18,168 nucleotides of DNA from Bacteroidales bacterium Bact_16 (GTDB lineage: Bacteria > Bacteroidota > Bacteroidia > Bacteroidales > UBA932): the NCBI GenBank assembly GCA_001602885.1, contig LUZH01000012.1:1-18168 (forward strand). The letters are read 5' to 3'. How positions within the stretch are numbered: position 1 is the stretch's first letter; each line of letters begins with the position of its first letter. A program made the translations under genes and the position numbers. Shown piece by piece: positions 7,593 through 13,905 of the stretch. The notes under the pieces are model-generated. The model searched no databases, was not told the DNA's origin, and worked only from the letters and a program-made list of their open reading frames with translations.

Positions 7593-7808
7593 CTAAAGAT
7601 GACCACCTAATTCGCAGTGCCAGAAATCGTACCAATCAGCCCACTCCAGAGCTTCCCAATCCTCCATTTCGTAGTCGCAGATTACATATTCTACAACTCC
7701 GCATGACGTGATAAATCCGTAGCAATGCTCTGTAGGTTGAGCGTTGAGTTTCGACGAGCCGACAAGAAGCAGAATAGCCGCGGCCGCAAGAGCAAGTGTT
7801 TTTTTCAT
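7593..7808 (-). CDS. Small exported acidic Cys/Trp-rich peptide, unknown family
   Basis: A 71-residue product I do not recognise. Residues 1-23 are a clear Sec signal peptide (MKKT, Ala/Leu core, cleavage likely after LNA at 23). The mature part of about 48 residues has four cysteines (29, 36, 44, 65), four tryptophans in WEALEWADWYDFWHC, three histidines, eleven Asp/Glu and no Lys or Arg. The spacing of acidic and aromatic residues in 45-66 would suit an amphipathic helix. Even Cys number suggests disulfides or metal binding in the periplasm or outside the cell. It has no lipobox, double-glycine leader or NVEALA motif. It lies upstream of the GLPGLI and barrel genes and has its own near-consensus promoter, a typical leader length and a 3' hairpin, all favouring a real gene. 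Confidence 0.72.
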   Translation of the reverse strand: MKKTLALAAAAILLLVGSSKLNAQPTEHCYGFITSCGVVEYVICDYEMEDWEALEWADWYDFWHCELGGHL

Positions 7809-7863
7809 TGGTTTGTGTGTTTAAATGGTTAAATAAAATGCAGAAGCCCAATGACTTCCGCAT

Positions 7864-7894
7864 CAAATATAGGAACAATTTCGATTCTGACAAA
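7864..7894 (-). promoter_or_regulatory. Bacteroidetes-type promoter for the exported-peptide gene
   Basis: On the minus strand TTTG (7891-7894), exactly 19 nt, then TATATTTG (7864-7871). This perfect TTTG-N19-TAnnTTTG arrangement is the best promoter in the window. The peptide ATG lies about 55 nt downstream of the -7 box, after an A-rich leader without a Shine-Dalgarno sequence, as is normal in Bacteroidetes. Confidence 0.75.
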
Positions 7895-7952
7895 TATTTA
7901 TCAAAAAGATATTCTGCCGCTATTACGGTCACGGGAATCAGGCGATGCATAC

Positions 7953-7987
7953 AAAAAAGGACTGCCGCCCGGTCGGGCGGCAGTCCT
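7953..7987 (-). terminator. Intrinsic terminator after the DUF2807 gene
   Basis: A perfect 13-bp stem, AGGACTGCCGCCC / GGGCGGCAGTCCT, with a 4-nt loop and a run of six T on the minus strand. It lies 18 nt after the DUF2807 stop and insulates the ECF operon from the peptide gene. Confidence 0.9.
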
Positions 7988-8005
7988 TCGTCTATGCGGA
8001 TCCTG

Positions 8006-8926
8006 CTATCTGAAGCTGGAGACGGAAGAGGCGCGGGAGACTTCCTTGTGCTGGAAGCGCAGCCGGTCGTTGGCGCGGTATTCCAGTCTGGAGGCGCCGG
8101 AGAGCGTCACGCCAAGCGTATCGCTGACGTCGACCCGGGCCCGGGAGGCACCGCTCAGGCTGACTGACGCCGTGGTGGTGGGAGCCTCGTCGGTGTAGAT
8201 CTGGGAAGAGCCGGAGGCCCTGCCGACCAGGTTGCCGATCTGTCCCTTCTGGCTATAGTGGGAGGCGCCGCTGGCCTGCACTTCCAGCTTGTCGATGCGG
8301 CCGTCGAGGTTGACGTTGGAAGCGCCGCTCAGCATGATCTCCGCATCCTTGGCGTTGGTGGCAAGGCGGATCTTGCTGCTGCCGGAAGCCTTGACGTCGA
8401 GTCTGTCGAACGAGCCGGAGATGCGGAAGCTGCAGGCGCCGCTGCATCCCACGGATGCACTCTGGGTGCGGATGGTCAGGCCCTCGACGGAGCAGGCGCC
8501 GGAGAGGGTCGCCGAGAAGGACCTGCGGGGCGCGAACTCGCTTTCGGTCCGAAGGTTGGAGGCGCCGGACATCCGCAGACCGGTCAGGTCAGGCATCGAG
8601 ACGCTGGCGTTGAGCCGGAAGCGGCCGCTGTCCAGCCGGTGGCGGACATCGCGGGGAAGCTCGTTGAGACCCAGGACCAGGCAGTTGCCGCGGACCTCAA
8701 CGATCAGGTAAGGCACCAGGAAATCAGGCACGTCCAGGGTGACGGAATAGCGGTCGGAACGGGTGAGGTCGACATGGTAGGTATGGGAGATGGCCAGCTC
8801 GTTGAAGCCGGACAGGTTGTACTCCTTGGTCACGGACTGGGCCGGATCGGGCATGTTGGCCTCGTGGGCGGAGATGGTCAGGGCGGCAGCGAAAGCCGCG
8901 ATGAAGATGGCGATGAAGCGTTTCAT
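8006..8926 (-). CDS. DUF2807 (GIN domain) exported adhesin-head-like protein
   Basis: A 306-residue protein with a signal peptide (about residues 1-20, MKRFIAIFIAAFAAALTISA). It then has a DUF2807/GIN-domain beta-helix with the repeating motif SGAS/SGSS (for example LRMSGASNL, ATLSGACSV, VKASGSSKI, IMLSGASNV, VQASGASHY, GRASGSSQI). This regularly spaced small-residue pattern is the family hallmark and suggests a right-handed beta-helix at the cell envelope or surface. Molecular function is not established. It is the last gene of the sigma/anti-sigma operon (20 nt after the anti-sigma stop), so it is a likely output of that ECF factor. A strong terminator follows. Confidence 0.92.
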   Translation of the reverse strand: MKRFIAIFIAAFAAALTISAHEANMPDPAQSVTKEYNLSGFNELAISHTYHVDLTRSDRYSVTLDVPDFLVPYLIVEVRGNCLVLGLNELPRDVRHRLDSGRFRLNASVSMPDLTGLRMSGASNLRTESEFAPRRSFSATLSGACSVEGLTIRTQSASVGCSGACSFRISGSFDRLDVKASGSSKIRLATNAKDAEIMLSGASNVNLDGRIDKLEVQASGASHYSQKGQIGNLVGRASGSSQIYTDEAPTTTASVSLSGASRARVDVSDTLGVTLSGASRLEYRANDRLRFQHKEVSRASSVSSFR

Positions 8927-8946
8927 TTCGGTAGATTGTTTTTACA

Positions 8947-9432
8947 TTAATACTTTCCATTGACTTCCCGCGCGAGGGCAAGCAGCCCGGCGTAGTAGGT
9001 CTTGATCATTCTGGCCCTTTTCTCGGGAGAGTACTCTTCGGGCAGCTGGTCGAAGAAAGGGGTTTCTTCTTCCGTGATGCTCTGGATAGTCGCATCGCGG
9101 TCGGAGCAGTTGCCGGCGGGGACTTCCCTGTAGAGCCGGGAGACTTCGCCCATATAGGCGAGATAGATGGCTTCCGGGTCGTTTCCGACGTTGCGGAACG
9201 GATCGCCGGGGCGGATCAGCAGGACGGCTGCGGCCAGGGCGGCGCAGGCGAGCGCCGGGATCCACAGCGCGCGGGAGATCCGGAAGGAGCGGCGGGCCGG
9301 CTTCTGCGGGGCCTCCTGCGGCAGCCGCGTGGCTGCGAGCCGGGCCTGGAACCGCTGCTCGTGGCCCTCGGCGGGCGTCGCCGTGTCGAATTCGGCCGCG
9401 TGGTCGCGGAGATATTTTTCAAGTTCGTTCAT
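8947..9432 (-). CDS. Single-pass membrane protein, probable anti-sigma factor
   Basis: A 161-residue protein with a cytoplasmic N-terminal segment of about 50 residues, one membrane helix at about 55-73 (ALWIPALACAALAAAVLLI) and a periplasmic C-terminal domain rich in acidic residues. No zinc-finger cysteines are visible. Its ATG overlaps the stop of the ECF sigma gene (ATGA at 9429-9432), the usual coupling of a sigma factor and its membrane-bound regulator. The anti-sigma role is inferred from topology and position, not from a recognised domain. Confidence 0.68.
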   Translation of the reverse strand: MNELEKYLRDHAAEFDTATPAEGHEQRFQARLAATRLPQEAPQKPARRSFRISRALWIPALACAALAAAVLLIRPGDPFRNVGNDPEAIYLAYMGEVSRLYREVPAGNCSDRDATIQSITEEETPFFDQLPEEYSPEKRARMIKTYYAGLLALAREVNGKY

Positions 9433-9923
9433 ATCTGGTTCAATAAAACTGTCAATCTGTTTCTTCCGCGGGCGAACAGCGAGCGGAGCGTCGTCTCCTT
9501 CTGGCCGGTCATCCCGGCGATCTCGCGATAGTCCAGCCCTTCAATCAGGACGAGGTTCAGCACCAGCCGGTAGGGCTCGGGCAGCTGCTCCATCGCGGCG
9601 CGGATCTGCATCACGTCGGGGACGGGGCCCCGGAGCTGCTCCTCGGCCGGCTCCTCCATCCTCTCCCGCGCATAGTCTTCGAGGAAGGCTTCCCGCCGCT
9701 GGCGCTTGCGCAGCCGGTCGATGGAGGCGCGGATGCAGGTGCGGGCCAACCAGGCGGACACCTGCGCTTCGGAGCCGAACTTCCCGTCGGTCGAGACGAA
9801 CTTCAGGATCGTGTCCTGCATCACTTCTTCCGCTTCGTCGGAATCTCTCAGGATCCGAAGGCTGATGTTGTACAGCCGCTGGTGATGCTTCCCATAGAAT
9901 TCCGTTATCTCCTGTCGTGTCAT
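9429..9923 (-). CDS. ECF-type RNA polymerase sigma factor (sigma-70 family)
   Basis: A 164-residue sigma factor. Region 2 spans roughly residues 10-45 (HHQRLYNISLRILRDSDEAE, then EVMQDTILKF). Region 4 spans about 110-160 (LPEPYRLVLNLVLIEGLDYR, then EIAGMTGQKETTLRSLFARGRNRL) with a helix-turn-helix. The start is ATG at 9921-9923 (MTRQEITEF); the frame remains open further upstream, but that part runs through the rsmD terminator. It should direct RNA polymerase to envelope-related promoters and is probably held by the coupled membrane protein downstream. The putative promoter at 9943-9975 resembles the one before the other ECF gene in the window, so autoregulation is plausible. Confidence 0.93.
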   Translation of the reverse strand: MTRQEITEFYGKHHQRLYNISLRILRDSDEAEEVMQDTILKFVSTDGKFGSEAQVSAWLARTCIRASIDRLRKRQRREAFLEDYARERMEEPAEEQLRGPVPDVMQIRAAMEQLPEPYRLVLNLVLIEGLDYREIAGMTGQKETTLRSLFARGRNRLTVLLNQI

Positions 9924-9942
9924 CTCTTTCAGGTCGTTTCTG

Positions 9943-9975
9943 TCTTTATAACGCAAAAACACCCGGTTTGTTGCA
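9943..9975 (-). promoter_or_regulatory. Candidate ECF-type promoter upstream of the first sigma gene
   Basis: On the minus strand TGCAACA (9969-9975), 14 nt, then GCGTTATAAAGA (9943-9954), ending 19 nt before the sigma ATG. The second ECF gene has TGTTACA, 14 nt, GTGTTATATAGA. The same two boxes with the same spacing suggest a shared promoter class unlike TAnnTTTG. The upstream box falls in the loop of the rsmD terminator hairpin. Confidence 0.42.
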
Positions 9976-9985
9976 GTACCGGGTG
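9955..9985 (-). terminator. Intrinsic terminator after rsmD
   Basis: On the minus strand CACCCGG, a 12-nt loop, CCGGGTG, then TTTTT. It starts 2 nt after the rsmD stop. The loop is large and the stem only 7 bp, so termination may be partial and the sigma gene could receive read-through. Confidence 0.65.
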
Positions 9986-9987
9986 AA

Positions 9988-10521
9988 TTATTTTTCGAAA
10001 AAGGAGAAATGGACGCGGCCGTAGGTCTTCTCTTTCTTGAAGAGCGGGTGGTCCTTGAAGCTGTATTCGTCGCCGTGCTCGAGGATGAAATAGCATCCCG
10101 GATGGAGCAGGTCCCGGGACAGGACCTTGTCGGGGATGGTGTCCAGCCCTTCCAGCGCATAGGGCGGATCGGCGAAGATGATGTCGAACTTCTCGTGGCA
10201 GATGGGGAGGAAATCGAAGACGTTGGCGTGGACGGCCGTGACGGCGTCCAGGCCCAGCCGTGCGGCTTCGCGGCGGATGAAGGCGGCGTGGTCGCGGTTC
10301 ATCTCGATGCTGTACACGCGGCGCGCGCCGCGCGAAGCGAATTCGTAGGCGACGGCGCCGGTGCCGCCGAAAAGGTCGAGCACCTGGAGGTCTTCGAACT
10401 CGTATTCGTTGCCCAGGATGTTGAAAAGCCCCTCACGGGCGAAATCCGTGGTGGGGCGGGCGCCATAGCCCATCGGGGGAAGGATGGGCTTGCCCTTGAG
10501 ACGGCCGCCGATGATCCTCAT
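9988..10521 (-). CDS. rsmD: 16S rRNA (guanine(966)-N2)-methyltransferase RsmD
   Basis: A 177-residue SAM-dependent methyltransferase that modifies 16S rRNA G966 (E. coli numbering) in the P-site region. Visible motifs are the N-terminal MRIIGGRLKGKPI with the following ARPTTDFAREGLFNIL, the SAM-binding DLFGGTGAVAYEFASRGA (about residues 50-67), and the catalytic ADPPY (about 118-122). The start, ATG at 10519-10521, overlaps the DUF3822 stop as ATGA. The pairing of rsmD with a DUF3822 gene is common in Bacteroidetes. Length is normal. Confidence 0.95.
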   Translation of the reverse strand: MRIIGGRLKGKPILPPMGYGARPTTDFAREGLFNILGNEYEFEDLQVLDLFGGTGAVAYEFASRGARRVYSIEMNRDHAAFIRREAARLGLDAVTAVHANVFDFLPICHEKFDIIFADPPYALEGLDTIPDKVLSRDLLHPGCYFILEHGDEYSFKDHPLFKKEKTYGRVHFSFFEK

Positions 10522-10979
10522 AGCTTGACGACGGCCTTGAAATAGCGGTACAGCGACATCTCGTCTTCCGCATCCAGGCCGTTGCGCCAGCAGATCGTGG
10601 AGATCTCCGGATTGAGCTGGAGCGACTTGAGGGTGAGGAAGATGTAATACTCGGCGGTGGTGAAGTCCTGGGCGGGGAAACTGTTGGCGAGCAGCAGGTT
10701 CTTGCCCTGGGCGACCGCCAGGAAGAGCCGGTCTCCGGAGAGGCTGCAGAGGATCTTGTTGTATTCGGGGCACTCGGGCAGGCGGGTCAGCAGCCGGTAG
10801 ATCTCCGGCACCCCGTCAACAACGGCGCTGTCCCCGTCTGTGGTATAGACGAGGACAGCGTCATATTGCGGAAGGTCGAGGTGTCCGACGGTGTCGCCCT
10901 CCTTCAAATCCGCTACTTCGGCAAGCGCTTCACGCGCCGTCGCAGGGTTGAAAAAATGGGAGGGGACGAGGGTGAACAC
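10518..10979 (-). CDS. DUF3822 family protein, N-terminally short
   Basis: A 153-residue protein. The opening FTLVPSHFFNP and the later NLLLANSFPAQDFTTAEYYI and LKSLQLNPE match conserved parts of DUF3822, a Bacteroidetes family of unknown function that sits next to rsmD. As I remember the family, it is about 260 residues long and the TLVP motif lies near residue 80-90, so the usual N-terminal portion is absent here. The frame opens at GTG 10977-10979, one base into the stop of the preceding gene (TAGTG). Further upstream it runs about 30 codons to a stop without another start codon. This looks like a lineage-specific shortening or a decaying copy; the tight operon packing favours a functional short form. 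Confidence 0.78.
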   Translation of the reverse strand: MFTLVPSHFFNPATAREALAEVADLKEGDTVGHLDLPQYDAVLVYTTDGDSAVVDGVPEIYRLLTRLPECPEYNKILCSLSGDRLFLAVAQGKNLLLANSFPAQDFTTAEYYIFLTLKSLQLNPEISTICWRNGLDAEDEMSLYRYFKAVVKL

Positions 10980-11680
10980 TACTCCCAGTTGCCTGCGTTG
11001 TTGTTCGGGGCGGTGACGGAACCGACCTGCAGACCTTCGTAGCGGTTGAGGTCACGCTGCTCGGCATCGAGGTTGATGCGGAGCTGGTTGTTCATGCCCT
11101 TGAGGAGGAGACGGTACGGCATACGGGCCTCGAAGAGGGGAACGGGCACGCCGGACACCATCTTGACGGCGGACTCGATCTGGACGGGCTCCTTGCCGGA
11201 GAACGGGATATACTTCAGGGAGTCGATGCAGAAGTCTGCACGGTCGCGGAAGAGGGTATCGCGCACAGGAACCTTCGTGACGGTGGAGAACACGACGTTC
11301 TTGCCGGCCTCGTAGGCCTCCTGGAGCTTGGCGGTGAGCTGGTCCGCCTTGAGGTTGCGGTTGGCCTTCTTGATGGCCTCGGTGTTGGCGACGGCGAGGG
11401 AGTCGTCCATGGAACCGATCTGCATCACGATCTCCATCTGACCGTTCTCATAGAACTGCTTGAGGGAGTCGATGGAAGAATTGAACTTGCCGTTGACGGA
11501 TTTGTAGGCAACCTCCAGGGTGCGGATGTCCTTGAGCCGCTGCACAGCGACCTCCTTGCGGATCTCCTTCTCCTTGTTGAACTTGACAGGAGACATGATG
11601 TTGCTATACAGCCAGAAGATCAAGCCGCCGATAGCGACGAGCAGGAGAACTTGCGCGACAATTTTAGTTACTTTGTTCAT
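10979..11680 (-). CDS. Conserved membrane-anchored protein of unknown function
   Basis: A 233-residue protein with a short positively charged N-terminus and one membrane segment at about residues 6-27 (IVAQVLLLVAIGGLIFWLY). It is followed by a charged helical stretch and a soluble extracytoplasmic domain. The phrase AYKSVNGKFNSSIDSLKQF resembles the loop after the N-terminal helix of pseudopilins (aY...nGkYp.sldeL), but no prepilin peptidase site is visible, so this is only a similarity of pattern. I chose ATG at 11678-11680 (MNKVTK). Its stop overlaps the GTG of the DUF3822 gene by one base. I do not recognise a named family. Confidence 0.7.
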   Translation of the reverse strand: MNKVTKIVAQVLLLVAIGGLIFWLYSNIMSPVKFNKEKEIRKEVAVQRLKDIRTLEVAYKSVNGKFNSSIDSLKQFYENGQMEIVMQIGSMDDSLAVANTEAIKKANRNLKADQLTAKLQEAYEAGKNVVFSTVTKVPVRDTLFRDRADFCIDSLKYIPFSGKEPVQIESAVKMVSGVPVPLFEARMPYRLLLKGMNNQLRINLDAEQRDLNRYEGLQVGSVTAPNNNAGNWE

Positions 11681-11716
11681 TTTATGGGTTAAATTTATTT
11701 GATATCCAAAGTCCCA

Positions 11717-11747
11717 CAAAGTTACTAATTTGATTTATCAAATGCAA
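11717..11747 (-). promoter_or_regulatory. Bacteroidetes-type promoter for the membrane-protein/DUF3822/rsmD operon
   Basis: On the minus strand TTG (11745-11747), 20 nt, then TAACTTTG (11717-11724), a match to TAnnTTTG. The gene's ATG is 36 nt downstream. The -33 element is only a partial match. Confidence 0.55.
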
Positions 11748-11756
11748 TATTCTTAT

Positions 11757-11764
11757 TAAATTTG
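11757..11764 (+). promoter_or_regulatory. Candidate -7 box (TAAATTTG) for the NrnA-to-cytidylate-kinase operon
   Basis: TAAATTTG matches TAnnTTTG and lies 18 nt before the ATG at 11783. The nearest TTTG upstream (11729-11732) is 24 nt away, longer than usual, so the -33 element is doubtful. An in-frame TTG at 11762 lies inside this box and is therefore unlikely to be the translation start. Confidence 0.5.
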
Positions 11765-11782
11765 CAAAGTTTTTTTGGACAC

Positions 11783-12841
11783 ATGCAAGCACTCGCATCG
11801 GCTGATATTCTGCGCCTGGAGGCCCTTTTCGCGAAGGCGGAACGCGCCTGCATCGTCGTGCACACGCATCCCGACGGCGACGCCATCGGAAGCGGCGTGG
11901 CGCTGCTCTCCTATCTGCGGCAGTGCCGCGGCGCCGCAGCCACGCTGCTGCTGCCCGACAGCGCGCCCGGCTCGCTGGAATTCCTCATCCCGGAGGAGGG
12001 CGTCATCGACGCCGCCCGCAACCCGCAGGGGGCGGAGGCGGCCCTCGCAGCCTGCGACCTGCTGGTCTGCCTGGACATGAACGGCCTCGGCCGTGCGGAG
12101 GCGCTGACGGCGCCGCTGTGCGCCTGCACTGCGCCCAAAATCCTGATCGACCATCACCTCAACCCGGAGCGTGCGTCCTTCGACCTGGTCTTCAGCGAGA
12201 CGGAGATCTCCTCCGCGAGCGAACTGCTCTACCGGCTGCTGCTCGCCCTGCCCGGGGTCGGCGCCGCGGAGCGGCTCCCCCTGGCGGTGCTCACGCCCCT
12301 GATGGCCGGCATGACCACGGACACGAACAATTTCAGCAACTCCGTCTGGCCGTCCACCCTGCAGATGGCGTCCGAACTGCTGGCGGCCGGCGTGGACCGG
12401 GACGCGCTCCTGGACCAGCTCTACCACCGCTATCGGGAGAGCCGCATGCGCGCGATGGGCGCCTTCCTCCATGAGCGGATGACCATCACGCCCGACGGCG
12501 TGGCCTACGCCGTGCTGGACCGCGCGTTCCTGCGCCGCTACGACATCCAGGACGGGGAGACGGAAGGCTTCGTCAATCTCCCGCTCGGCATCGACGGCGT
12601 GCGGCTGAGCCTCTTCCTGAAAGAGGACGACGGCCACTTCCGCGTCTCGATCCGTTCCAAGGCGGGCGTGTCGGCGAACCGGCTGGCCGCCGAGGCCTTC
12701 CACGGCGGCGGTCATCCCTGCGCCGCGGGCGGCAAACTCTACTTCCCTGCAGACATTCCCGGCCCCGAAGCGGCGGGACAATACATAGCAACCGTGACGG
12801 CACGATTTATGCGGAATCAAGGGCCGTCCCAAAGTGAATGA
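11783..12841 (+). CDS. DHH/DHHA1 phosphoesterase, NrnA-like oligoribonuclease/pAp phosphatase
   Basis: A 352-residue cytoplasmic DHH-family phosphoesterase. Visible metal-binding motifs are HTHPDGDAIGSG (H27-H29, D31, D33), an acidic CLDMNG, the signature DHH at 123-125 (LIDHHLNP) and TDTNNF. The C-terminal DHHA1 domain carries the substrate-binding GGGHPCAAGG at about 308-317. NrnA-type enzymes degrade very short RNAs and dephosphorylate pAp; nearby relatives hydrolyse cyclic dinucleotide products, so exact substrate preference is open. The start is ATG at 11783 (MQALAS), chosen because the earlier TTG is part of the promoter. The lipoprotein gene begins 1 nt after its TGA, so this heads a four-gene unit. 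Confidence 0.9.
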   Translation: MQALASADILRLEALFAKAERACIVVHTHPDGDAIGSGVALLSYLRQCRGAAATLLLPDSAPGSLEFLIPEEGVIDAARNPQGAEAALAACDLLVCLDMNGLGRAEALTAPLCACTAPKILIDHHLNPERASFDLVFSETEISSASELLYRLLLALPGVGAAERLPLAVLTPLMAGMTTDTNNFSNSVWPSTLQMASELLAAGVDRDALLDQLYHRYRESRMRAMGAFLHERMTITPDGVAYAVLDRAFLRRYDIQDGETEGFVNLPLGIDGVRLSLFLKEDDGHFRVSIRSKAGVSANRLAAEAFHGGGHPCAAGGKLYFPADIPGPEAAGQYIATVTARFMRNQGPSQSE

Positions 12842-12842
12842 T

Positions 12843-13901
12843 ATGAAGAAGACACTCCTATACCTGAGCCTCGCGGCCCTGCTCCTGAGCGCCTGCGCCA
12901 AAGACCCCAAGACCGGCGCGAGCGAATCCGCCAAACGTTTCCTGGACGCCTGGGTCCATGTGAACCACCCCGACGCCACCCTGACGCCCCTCGGCGCCTA
13001 TGTCCTCGAGGAGACGCCCGGCACGGGCGCGGCCGCCGGATCGTACGACGAGAATCCTTACGTGCGCGTCCACTTCACGATCCGCTCCCTGTCCGGCGCC
13101 GTGTCCGTGACGACCGACGAGCGGCTCAGCAGGCAGATCGGCTCCTATGAGCCGCAGGGCTTCTACGGACCGGCCATCTGGAACCGCAAGGACCACGCGC
13201 TGCCGGCCGGCATCGAAGAGACGGTCGCCTCGCTCCGCGTCGGCGGTTCCCGCACCGTCGTCATCCCCGGCTGGCTGATGGGGGCGGACAGCCAGACCGG
13301 CCTGCCGATCCTCTACGACACGGCGCAGGAATACCTGGACAACGTCTCGGGCGGCACCCCCGCCATCTATGACATCCGCCTGGAGGACGTCATCAAGGAT
13401 CTCGACAAATGGGAGACCGACTCGCTGGCCCGCTACATGACGGCCACCTTCCCCGGCGTCGCCGCCGCGGACTCCCTCAAATACGGATTCTATTACCAGC
13501 GCCTGGCCGCTCCTTCCAGCGAGAAGGAATTCGCCAAGGACACGACCATCTATATCAACTACATCGGCCGCCGCCTGGACGGCGTGGTCTTCGACACCAA
13601 CATCGCGGACACGGCCAAGTTCTACGGCATCTATTCCGCCTACCGGACCTATAAGCCGGCGGCGGTCAAATGGTACGGCGCGGACGGGAAGCATTCGGAC
13701 ATCCGGGTGACGTTCGCCGGCAGCGAGGCCGCCAGCGAGGTCGTGCCGGGCTTCTCCTTCGCCCTTGACCAAATGCGCCCGCATGAAACCGGGGCCGCCA
13801 TCTTCTACTCGGCCTGGGGTTATGGCGAGAAGTCCAACGGCTCCGCCCTCCCCGCCTACACGCCGCTCCGCTTCGACCTCCAGATCGTAGACAAACCATA
13901 A
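12843..13901 (+). CDS. FKBP-type peptidyl-prolyl isomerase lipoprotein with two FKBP-like domains
   Basis: A 352-residue envelope lipoprotein. The signal peptide ends in a lipobox LLSAC with the lipidated Cys at residue 18. The C-terminal part (about residues 235-352) is a recognisable FKBP domain: YINYIGRRLDGVVFDTN, VVPGFSFALDQM, YSAWGYGEKSNGSALPAY and LRFDLQIVD. An earlier domain (about 70-180, VRVHFTIRSLSG then IEETVASLRVGGSRTVVIPGWLMG) looks like a diverged FKBP copy. It probably assists folding in the periplasm or at a membrane. Several aromatic active-site positions in the first copy are not evident, so it may have lost activity. It lies between nrnA-like and MATE genes with only 1 and 4 nt gaps. 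Confidence 0.87.
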   Translation: MKKTLLYLSLAALLLSACAKDPKTGASESAKRFLDAWVHVNHPDATLTPLGAYVLEETPGTGAAAGSYDENPYVRVHFTIRSLSGAVSVTTDERLSRQIGSYEPQGFYGPAIWNRKDHALPAGIEETVASLRVGGSRTVVIPGWLMGADSQTGLPILYDTAQEYLDNVSGGTPAIYDIRLEDVIKDLDKWETDSLARYMTATFPGVAAADSLKYGFYYQRLAAPSSEKEFAKDTTIYINYIGRRLDGVVFDTNIADTAKFYGIYSAYRTYKPAAVKWYGADGKHSDIRVTFAGSEAASEVVPGFSFALDQMRPHETGAAIFYSAWGYGEKSNGSALPAYTPLRFDLQIVDKP

Positions 13902-13905
13902 TCCC

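Noticed and set aside
7593..7808. Peptide as a bacteroidetocin-type double-glycine bacteriocin or an NVEALA peptide
   Set aside because: The only GG is at residues 68-69 near the C-terminus, the leader is a Sec signal peptide, and no NVEALA motif is present.
7636..7950. Alternative 104-codon minus-strand frame overlapping the exported-peptide gene
   Set aside because: It crosses the promoter at 7864-7894 and lacks a coherent signal or domain; the 71-codon frame has a proper signal peptide, leader and promoter.
11756..12979. Long antisense open frame over the NrnA-like gene
   Set aside because: Shadow of the DHH phosphoesterase, whose motifs are complete on the plus strand.
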